Source of the DNA: Firmicutes bacterium UBA3906
GTDB taxonomy: Bacteria; Bacillota; Clostridia; Caldicoprobacterales; DTU083
NCBI GenBank assembly: GCA_002391555.1
Contig: DGFG01000128.1
Span: forward strand, 1 to 12,200
Length of the DNA stretch: 12,200 nucleotides
Reading direction: 5' to 3'
Within the stretch, counting starts at the first letter, position 1; each line of letters begins with the position of its first letter. This document shows positions 6,872 through 12,200 of this stretch, in pieces. The notes beneath the pieces are model-generated. The model was not told where the DNA came from. It saw only the letters and a list, made by a program, of their open reading frames with translations, and did no database searches. Made by a program: the position numbers and the translations under genes.

Positions 6872-6902
6872 AGCCGTGTATGTATATCCACGGCTTTTCT
6901 TT
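6872..6902 (+). terminator. Intrinsic terminator after ftsX
   Basis: AGCCGTG (6872-6878) pairs perfectly with CACGGCT (6889-6895) around a ten-base loop, followed by TTTTCTTT. It lies 21 bases after the ftsX stop and ends the regulator-ftsE-ftsX operon. Confidence 0.82.
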
Positions 6903-6914
6903 ATAAACAAGCAA

Positions 6915-6943
6915 TTTAAATAATAAATGTGCTATGCTATAAT
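6915..6943 (+). promoter_or_regulatory. Extended -10 promoter of the protease-MinJ-like operon
   Basis: TTTAAA (6915-6920) and TATAAT (6938-6943) are separated by 17 bases, and TGC precedes the -10, making it an extended -10 (TGn) promoter. The 10-mer ATGCTATAAT recurs exactly in the uvrB promoter. The transcript would start near 6950, about 45 bases before the protease start codon. Confidence 0.7.
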
Positions 6944-6995
6944 TGTAATACTAGTATCTATGGTATTTATAGGTGTGCATATTGGAGGTTAACTA

Positions 6996-8225
6996 ATGAT
7001 TAGTAAGAAGGCGGCTGCTTTAATAGCCATCGTTGTGGCAATCTTTACATGTTTTTTTTCAATCGTCATCTCTATGACGGTGATGGAATACAATGCAATA
7101 AGTAATGGAAACATTACTGGGGACCAATTCGGAGAGCTTAAGGATTTTTACAAAAAGTTTAATGGGATTAAGGAAATCATAGAAAGAAGCTACCTAGAAG
7201 AGCCTAATACAGAGGACTTGTTAGATGGGGCCTTAAAGGGTATGGTGGAGGCCTTAAAGGATCCCTACTCCTATTATATGACAGCCGAAGAATACCAAGA
7301 GATGATGATTGGTATAGAGGGCAGCTATGCAGGGGTTGGTTTGTCTGTTACTGTAAACAGTCAAGACAACCAGATTACAGTCCTTACAGTCTTTAAAAAT
7401 AGTCCGGCAGAGGGAGCAGGTATGCTAGTTGGTGACAAGATTATCGGGATAGAGGATGATCCTGTAGATGGGAGCATGCTAGATGAGGCTGTTAGCAGGA
7501 TGAGGGGCGAGCCTGACACGGATGTTAATGTAACAGTAAATCGGAATGGAGAGATATTAAAGTTTACCTTAACAAGGGCTATAGTTGAGTATCCAGACAT
7601 GGAGCATAGGATGCTAAATGACCAGGTTGGCTATATTTGGCTATACCGTTTTGACAAGAACTCTCCTCAAAATATGAAGGACGCTATAAAAGACTTAGAG
7701 GGACAAGGTATGAAGGGCCTGGTCCTAGACTTGAGGTCTAATCCGGGTGGCCTATTAACAGCCTGCCTTGAAATAGCAAACATGTTTGTGCCCAAGGGGC
7801 TAATTATGTACAGTGAGGACCGGTATGGTGCCAGAGAAGAGTTTAAGGCCGGAGAGGGTAAGCTTGATATCCCCCTTGCTGTTTTAGTAAATGAGTATTC
7901 TGCCAGTGCCTCAGAGGTCTTTACAGGAGCTGTTCAAGACCATGAGACGGGAATAGTAATAGGTAAAACAACCTTTGGAAAGGGCTTGGTCCAGTCACTG
8001 ACTCCCTTTACTGAGGGCGATGTCTTAAGACTAACTACCTCAGAGTATTTTACGCCCAAGGGACGAAAGATAAACCAGATTGGAGTTATTCCAGACATTG
8101 ATGTAGATGATCTACAAGAGGCCTTAGACTATGTCAAGGAGAATCCAGGCAAGCAATTACCTGATGAGCTAGATGCTGTATTGATGCGGGGCATAGAAGA
8201 AGTGACTAGGCTGATTGGTCAGTAG
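6996..8225 (+). CDS. S41 C-terminal processing peptidase (CtpA/CtpB family)
   Basis: A 409-residue carboxyl-terminal processing serine protease, anchored outside the cytoplasmic membrane by an N-terminal helix (about 6-30, preceded by two lysines). A PDZ domain spans about 105-192 (GVGLSVTV, SPAEGAGMLVGDKIIGI) and gates the active site by binding substrate C-termini. The S41 core contains LDLRSNPGG (244-252), SASASE with nucleophile S304, and TFGKGLVQ with K329 and Q333. The Ser to Lys spacing of 25 and Lys to Gln of 4 match E. coli Prc and B. subtilis CtpB, so it should be active. The start ATG follows GGAGG. It heads an operon with the MinJ-like gene 23 bases downstream. In Bacillus CtpB cleaves SpoIVFA during sporulation; whether that holds here is unknown. 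Confidence 0.93.
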   Translation: MISKKAAALIAIVVAIFTCFFSIVISMTVMEYNAISNGNITGDQFGELKDFYKKFNGIKEIIERSYLEEPNTEDLLDGALKGMVEALKDPYSYYMTAEEYQEMMIGIEGSYAGVGLSVTVNSQDNQITVLTVFKNSPAEGAGMLVGDKIIGIEDDPVDGSMLDEAVSRMRGEPDTDVNVTVNRNGEILKFTLTRAIVEYPDMEHRMLNDQVGYIWLYRFDKNSPQNMKDAIKDLEGQGMKGLVLDLRSNPGGLLTACLEIANMFVPKGLIMYSEDRYGAREEFKAGEGKLDIPLAVLVNEYSASASEVFTGAVQDHETGIVIGKTTFGKGLVQSLTPFTEGDVLRLTTSEYFTPKGRKINQIGVIPDIDVDDLQEALDYVKENPGKQLPDELDAVLMRGIEEVTRLIGQ

Positions 8226-8248
8226 TAAAGAGCAAAGGAGATTATTAA

Positions 8249-9475
8249 ATGCAGGCTTTTATAAGGATCTTATTTGCTGCTTTTGCCCAGGCTATAACAG
8301 GATTTTTATATGTACTTATGGTACTTGTTGCCTATGTCAACATAAAGGTTCATGCCCAGCTAGAATACCAGTGGCTAGGGGATAGTAAAGAGACATTGAG
8401 AAACCGGATTATGGAGCTTATGCTACTTGGTATGCTGGTGGGCCTACTGGCAAGCCTGATCATTGTAGGCTTGGGGATTGTAGTCGATGCAGCCTGCCTA
8501 ATGATTATCTGGCCCTTAACCCTTCTTTTTTCCCTGGTATTAAAGGAGCAAATGTCCTTTGCCTATGCTGGGACCATAGCAGGCCTATCTAGTCTGTTAT
8601 TTGGCTGGCCCAAGGCAGACCTAGCAGCTATTCTTGCTCTGGTAGGACTTATGCACCTAATAGAGGGCCTGCTTATTACTATAAATGCCAAAAAGGCAAT
8701 AGTGCCGGTAGTTATAAAGGACAAGGAGGACAACCCGGCCGCTGCCTTTGTTTTAGATAGGACCTGGCCTATACCCCTTGTCCTACTAATCATACCCCTT
8801 GTAGAATTACCCCTGTCAGCTGAAGGTATCTCTATGCCTAGCTGGTGGCCAATATTTGATTCAACAAGTGGTTTTGAAACCATGACCATGCTACCCCTTG
8901 CCTTTATAATTAGATTTAGGGACATAGTTGTAGCAGAAAAAGCGGATAGGGCTAGCCAAAGGTCAGGCCTGAAGGTGCTTCTTTATGGCCTTTTAGTAAT
9001 AGTCCTAGCCTATATTTCAAAGCTGTATGATCCGCTTAGATACCCTGTCCTTATTATGGTCCCCCTCAGCTACCACCTGCTTAGGATACAAAGCAAGAGA
9101 AAAAAGGCTAGGCAGGATCCTATATATCAGGCACCATGGAGGGGTTTAAGGGTCCTAGCTATACAGGCAGACAGGCCTGGCCAACAAATGGGTATTATGA
9201 CTGGTGATATCCTGCTAAATATTAACGGTAGACCAGTAAATTCTCCTCAAATGCTAGCTGAAGCATTAAAAAAGAACCCCACATATATATGGGTGGACAT
9301 AGACCGAGAGGGGCAAAGGCTTAGCCTTGAGCATAGGGACTATCAAAATGATATAGAAGACCTAGGCCTGGTTTTTGTACCTAGGAGAACAGGCCGGTTT
9401 TATAAAGGCTATTTAAAGCAAGCCAATGCATTTAGTCTAAAGGGCCTTTTAAGAAAAGAAAGTAAACACCTTTGA
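8249..9475 (+). CDS. MinJ/YvjD-like multi-pass membrane protein with C-terminal PDZ domain
   Basis: The 408-residue product has an N-terminal half rich in membrane helices (several between residues 5 and 145, more at about 174-190, 212-222 and 240-278). It ends in a cytoplasmic PDZ domain (about 296-362) with VLAIQADRPGQQMGIMTGDILLNINGRPV. This architecture and length, together with its place between a Ctp protease and uvrB, match B. subtilis MinJ (YvjD), which bridges DivIVA and MinD to position cell division. Sequence identity cannot be judged by eye, so the function is inferred from topology and neighbourhood; no min genes are visible here. ATG 8249 is preceded by AAAGGAG with an eight-base gap. 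A perfect palindromic terminator follows. A generic PDZ membrane scaffold is the alternative. Confidence 0.8.
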   Translation: MQAFIRILFAAFAQAITGFLYVLMVLVAYVNIKVHAQLEYQWLGDSKETLRNRIMELMLLGMLVGLLASLIIVGLGIVVDAACLMIIWPLTLLFSLVLKEQMSFAYAGTIAGLSSLLFGWPKADLAAILALVGLMHLIEGLLITINAKKAIVPVVIKDKEDNPAAAFVLDRTWPIPLVLLIIPLVELPLSAEGISMPSWWPIFDSTSGFETMTMLPLAFIIRFRDIVVAEKADRASQRSGLKVLLYGLLVIVLAYISKLYDPLRYPVLIMVPLSYHLLRIQSKRKKARQDPIYQAPWRGLRVLAIQADRPGQQMGIMTGDILLNINGRPVNSPQMLAEALKKNPTYIWVDIDREGQRLSLEHRDYQNDIEDLGLVFVPRRTGRFYKGYLKQANAFSLKGLLRKESKHL

Positions 9476-9492
9476 AAATAAAGAGCAAAGAC

Positions 9493-9532
9493 TAAAGGGA
9501 TATAGAGTAATCTTTAAAGGGATATAGAGCAA
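9493..9532 (+). repeat. Two-copy 18-base direct repeat before the terminator
   Basis: TAAAGGGATATAGAGTAA (9493-9510) is repeated as TAAAGGGATATAGAGCAA (9515-9532), one mismatch, with a period of 22 bases. It lies between the stop of the MinJ-like gene and its terminator, and the second copy runs into the first bases of the hairpin. It looks like a small tandem duplication; no function is evident. Confidence 0.75.
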
Positions 9533-9552
9533 CCTCCTAGGAGGTTGCTTTT
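9528..9552 (+). terminator. Perfect palindromic terminator of the protease-MinJ-like operon
   Basis: AGCAACCTCCT (9528-9538) and AGGAGGTTGCT (9539-9549) form a perfect 22-base inverted repeat followed by Ts to 9552. In RNA about nine pairs with a four-base loop are possible. The stop codon of the converging LysM-BsuPI gene (complement of 9537-9539) lies in its centre. The minus-strand flank is not T-rich, so it serves mainly the plus strand. Confidence 0.85.
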
Positions 9553-10331
9553 ACTTTGACCTCCAGCCTAAGATGTCTGGTTTGCTTGGAACAGTTCCTC
9601 CCTATTACCCTCAGCTGCCTAAGAGGGATTTCCATAGCTAGGTGAAAGCTTTCAGTGTAGCTTAAGACTTGGCCTGGCAGGAGGACAAGTTCTGCTGTAG
9701 CTTGAGTAAAGGCCTTGTCATCTGACCACCGCCAAAGGATATGACCATTTGGATAGGCAATACAAAAGTCATAGCGTTGACCAGAGTTATAATATAGCCT
9801 TTGTATCTTGCCAGATAGGTTCATTTTTACAAGGGTCATATTGATGGTATCTCCCTGCCTATATATTGATTTATCCAGTGACAGGACCAGTAGGATACCA
9901 GACCTGACCATAATCGAATCATAGGGAGGAGTTTGGTAGTTGATAGTATCATTTAGCAAGGCCCTCCAGCTAGCTTCATCTACACATCCCGATTGCTGAA
10001 TGCCTAGATGGTCCTGCAGCCTTCTTATTGTCTCCATACTAGTCGTATCCAAGACACTAGTTAAGTCAATAGGGCCAAAGGGGTTATTAAGTAGCATGGT
10101 TTTAGCCAGTATAACCAGGGGTCCCTGGCTCCCTTTTCTTAAAAGGGGTAGCCTGCTTGCTATGTCCTTGTCAGTATGACTATTATGAAGGGGAAGCTTT
10201 AAAACCTGGCCAGGATAGATGCTATTAGGGTCTACAAGGCCATTTAGCTCCATAATATAGGATGGGCTGGTCCCAAACTTTAGGGCTATAAAGTGCAGGG
10301 TATCACCAAGCTGGACTATATATCTTACCAT
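9537..10331 (-). CDS. LysM, peptidoglycan-binding and BsuPI-like three-domain protein
   Basis: This 264-residue protein has three recognisable parts. A LysM domain covers residues 3-47 (YIVQLGDTLHFIALKFG to IYPGQVLKLP). A peptidoglycan-binding type 1 domain spans about 60-128 (LRKGSQGPLV, TIRRLQDHLG, CVDEASWRALL). A BsuPI-like domain, named for the B. subtilis intracellular proteinase inhibitor, covers about 143-262 with the hallmark SGQRYDFCIAYPNGHILWRW and SDDKAFTQ. LysM begins at residue 3, so there is no signal peptide. That is unusual for a wall binder, but shared with mother-cell spore-coat proteins such as SafA and YaaH/SleL. A spore-envelope role is therefore possible but unproven. 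The ATG at 10331 follows GAGGAGT. The gene is monocistronic, convergent with the MinJ-like gene and divergent from uvrB. No catalytic domain is visible. Confidence 0.82.
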   Translation of the reverse strand: MVRYIVQLGDTLHFIALKFGTSPSYIMELNGLVDPNSIYPGQVLKLPLHNSHTDKDIASRLPLLRKGSQGPLVILAKTMLLNNPFGPIDLTSVLDTTSMETIRRLQDHLGIQQSGCVDEASWRALLNDTINYQTPPYDSIMVRSGILLVLSLDKSIYRQGDTINMTLVKMNLSGKIQRLYYNSGQRYDFCIAYPNGHILWRWSDDKAFTQATAELVLLPGQVLSYTESFHLAMEIPLRQLRVIGRNCSKQTRHLRLEVKVKATS

Positions 10332-10381
10332 TTGCTTACTACTCCTCTCTAAGACAAGGATATAAAAGTATATATTAATTT

Positions 10382-10409
10382 ATATTAATCTTGCCAGGAA
10401 CTATGCCAA
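10382..10409 (-). promoter_or_regulatory. Candidate promoter of the LysM-BsuPI gene
   Basis: On the minus strand TTGGCA (10409-10404) and TAATAT (10387-10382) are separated by 16 bases, placing the start about 45 bases before the ATG. The region also carries a 10-base tandem duplication, TATATTAATT/TATATTAATC (10371-10390). I could not find a clear sigma-E or sigma-K promoter. Confidence 0.4.
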
Positions 10410-10482
10410 ATAAATGAATTGTCAGCAGCTACTGTGGTTATACATATGGGTAAGCAGGTAAAAAATAATTATAAAAAGAACG

Positions 10483-10494
10483 GAACATGTGTTC
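10483..10494. promoter_or_regulatory. LexA (SOS) box of uvrB
   Basis: GAACATGTGTTC is GAAC-N4-GTTC and fits the Gram-positive LexA core GAACRNRYGTTC at all 12 positions; only the outermost flanking bases (G and T) differ from the full Bacillus consensus. It covers the -35 region of the uvrB promoter, so LexA binding should block transcription until DNA damage. Confidence 0.85.
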
Positions 10495-10511
10495 TAATTT
10501 ATTGACTAATA

Positions 10512-10520
10512 TGCTATAAT
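10512..10520 (+). promoter_or_regulatory. Extended -10 promoter of uvrB
   Basis: TGCTATAAT is an extended -10 element with a perfect TATAAT (10515-10520). At 17-base spacing the -35 is TTCTAA (10492-10497), a poor match lying within the LexA box. Transcription should start near 10527, giving a leader of about 16 bases that carries the GAGGTG ribosome binding site (10531-10536). Confidence 0.75.
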
Positions 10521-10542
10521 GTAAAAAATAGAGGTGAAAGCG

Positions 10543-12200
10543 ATGGAGTTTAAGATAAAGGTAGATATGACCCCAAAGGGAGACCAGCCTGCAGCCATAG
10601 ACAAGCTTGCTGAAGGGATACTTAGGGGTTACAAGCATCAGACCCTACTAGGTATAACAGGTTCGGGGAAAACCTTTACAATGGCAAATGTGATTGAAAG
10701 GGTACAAAGGCCGACCCTTGTGCTGGCCCATAACAAGACCCTAGCTGCCCAGCTCTGTAGTGAGTTTATGGAGATTTTTCCTGACAACGCTGTTGAATAC
10801 TTTGTTAGCTATTATGATTATTATCAGCCGGAGGCCTATATGCCCTCTAGCGATACATATATAGAAAAGGATGCCTCAATAAATGATGAAATAGATAAGC
10901 TGAGGCATTCAGCCACTGCTGCCCTTTTTGAAAGAAGAGATGTTATTGTAGTGGCAAGTGTATCCTGTATCTATGGCCTTGGAAATCCAAATGAGTACAG
11001 GGACCTGGTCCTTTCCTTAAGGCCAGGTATGACCAGGGATAGGGATGAAATTTTAAGAAAACTTGTGGACATTCAATATGAACGCAATGATGTAAACTTT
11101 GTAAGGGGTACCTTTAGGGTACGTGGAGATGTGGTAGAGATTTTTCCTGCTGCTTCTACTGAAAAGGCCATTAGGGTAGAGATGTTTGGAGACCAGATAG
11201 ATAGGATAGCTGAGATAAATACCTTTACAGGAGAGATCCTAGGTTACCTTTCCCATGTCGCAATTTTCCCAGCCTCTCACTATGCCTCTTCTAGGGAAAG
11301 GCTTGAGAGAGCAATGGCTATGATAGAGGAAGACCTAAATAAGCAGGTTGCTAAATTTGAAAAAGAGGGCAGGCTAATAGAGGCCCAAAGGATAAAGCAA
11401 AGGACTAACTTTGATTTGGAGATGATAAGGGAAATAGGCTATTGTAATGGGATAGAGAACTATTCAAGATACCTAGATGGGAGGGAGCCAGGCCAGCCCC
11501 CTTATACCCTACTTGACTATTTTCCAGAAGATTATCTAATGATTATAGATGAATCCCATGTTATGCTACCACAGGTTAGGGCCATGTATGCAGGAGACCG
11601 GTCCAGAAAGGATTCATTGGTAGATTACGGCTTTAGACTTCCTGCTGCCTATGACAATAGGCCTCTTAAGTTTGAAGAGTTTGAGGAAAGGCTAAACCAG
11701 GTTATATATGTTAGTGCAACTCCAGCTAAGTATGAGATAGACCTATCCAAGCAGGTAGTAGAGCAGATAATTAGGCCTACAGGTCTGGTGGACCCAGAAA
11801 TTAGGGTCCTGCCTATAGAGGGGCAGATCGACCATCTGTTAGGTGAGATAAGGAAAAGAACGGAAAAAAATCAACGGGTCCTTGTAACGACCCTGACCAA
11901 AAAGATGGCAGAAAAACTTACTGACTTTTTCAAGGAAATGAATGTAAAGGTAAGATACCTACATTCGGACGTTGATACCCTAGAGAGGGTAGAGATAATA
12001 AGGGATTTGAGGATGGGGGTTTTTGATGTCCTTGTTGGTATCAATCTACTAAGAGAGGGCTTAGACCTGCCTGAGGTATCCCTAGTTGCCATACTAGATG
12101 CAGACAAGGAGGGCTTTTTAAGGTCGGAAACCTCCCTAATTCAGACCATTGGTAGGGCAGCTAGGAATGTTGATGGTACTGTCATAATGTATGCAGATAC
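10543..12200 (+). CDS. uvrB: Excinuclease ABC subunit B (UvrB), 3'-truncated by the window
   Basis: UvrB is the damage-verifying helicase-like subunit of nucleotide excision repair; it is loaded by UvrA and then recruits UvrC. The window holds 552 complete codons of a protein usually about 660 long, open to the last base. Visible are [11 protein letters not shown] (9-19), Walker A GITGSGKT (37-44), the beta-hairpin [20 protein letters not shown] (90-109) that clamps DNA, the DESH box IIDESH (334-339), SATP (391-394), and motif [11 protein letters not shown] (534-542). The C-terminal UvrC/UvrA-interacting coiled coil is off the window. ATG 10543 follows GAGGTG by six bases. Expression is expected to be SOS-controlled through the LexA box. 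In Bacillus and many relatives uvrA follows, which this window cannot show. Confidence 0.97.
   Translation, partial: MEFKIKVDMTPKGDQPAAIDKLAEGILRGYKHQTLLGITGSGKTFTMANVIERVQRPTLVLAHNKTLAAQLCSEFMEIFPDNAVEYFVSYYDYYQPEAYMPSSDTYIEKDASINDEIDKLRHSATAALFERRDVIVVASVSCIYGLGNPNEYRDLVLSLRPGMTRDRDEILRKLVDIQYERNDVNFVRGTFRVRGDVVEIFPAASTEKAIRVEMFGDQIDRIAEINTFTGEILGYLSHVAIFPASHYASSRERLERAMAMIEEDLNKQVAKFEKEGRLIEAQRIKQRTNFDLEMIREIGYCNGIENYSRYLDGREPGQPPYTLLDYFPEDYLMIIDESHVMLPQVRAMYAGDRSRKDSLVDYGFRLPAAYDNRPLKFEEFEERLNQVIYVSATPAKYEIDLSKQVVEQIIRPTGLVDPEIRVLPIEGQIDHLLGEIRKRTEKNQRVLVTTLTKKMAEKLTDFFKEMNVKVRYLHSDVDTLERVEIIRDLRMGVFDVLVGINLLREGLDLPEVSLVAILDADKEGFLRSETSLIQTIGRAARNVDGTVIMYAD

Noticed and set aside
10502..10520. 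TTGACT as the -35 of the uvrB promoter
   Set aside because: It is only seven bases from the TATAAT, far too close for a sigma-A promoter; the extended -10 explains the site.
10438..10638. 66-codon minus-strand frame across the uvrB promoter
   Set aside because: It covers the LexA box, promoter and start of uvrB, has no domain and no ribosome binding site; a chance frame.
1..12200. Mobile element, phage, CRISPR, toxin-antitoxin or defence system
   Set aside because: No transposase, integrase, repeat-spacer array or small toxin-like pair was found; apart from the adapter and intergenic signals all coding space is explained by conserved envelope, division, transport and repair genes.

Overview
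The window reads as a chromosomal housekeeping segment from a low-GC Gram-positive bacterium (Bacillota, most likely a clostridial lineage). This rests on strong AGGAGG-type ribosome binding sites, TTG and GTG starts, a SpoVB-type flippase, the block ftsE-ftsX / S41 peptidase / MinJ-like PDZ protein / uvrB (a Bacillus- and Clostridium-type gene neighbourhood), and a Gram-positive LexA box in front of uvrB. No phage, insertion sequence, CRISPR array, tRNA or rRNA is visible. The first 19 bases are the Nextera transposase mosaic end, so the left edge is a contig end with untrimmed adapter rather than genome.

Layout, left to right. (1) The 3' part of an ABC-2 permease (21-809, +) converges on a SpoVB/MurJ-like flippase gene (873-2456, -), with a terminator hairpin between them that touches the flippase stop codon. 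(2) A 469-base divergent spacer leads to a stand-alone MsmK/UgpC-type sugar-importer ATPase (2926-4041, +), which has its own strong terminator and a perfect 15-base palindrome just before its ribosome binding site. (3) A tight operon of a CdaR/PucR-type regulator (4196-5275), ftsE (TTG start at 5278) and ftsX (GTG start at 5951) ends at a terminator. (4) A second operon holds an S41 C-terminal processing protease (6996-8225) and a multi-pass MinJ/YvjD-like PDZ protein (8249-9475); it has an extended -10 promoter and ends in a perfect palindromic terminator. (5) A minus-strand gene (9537-10331) encodes a LysM, peptidoglycan-binding and BsuPI three-domain protein without a signal peptide. (6) uvrB (10543 to the window end, incomplete at its 3' end) lies behind an extended -10 promoter overlapped by a LexA box.

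The common theme is the cell envelope and division: a lipid-linked precursor flippase, FtsEX control of peptidoglycan hydrolysis, a processing protease, a MinJ-like division scaffold and a LysM wall-binding protein. The sugar ATPase with CdaR and the SOS gene uvrB sit at the edges. I see no clearly new biological system. The points most worth a second look are the signal-less LysM-BsuPI protein, the regulator leading the ftsEX operon, the Ser-to-Ala change in the FtsE signature motif, the palindrome before the ATPase gene, and the absence of TAA stops together with many CTAG sites.
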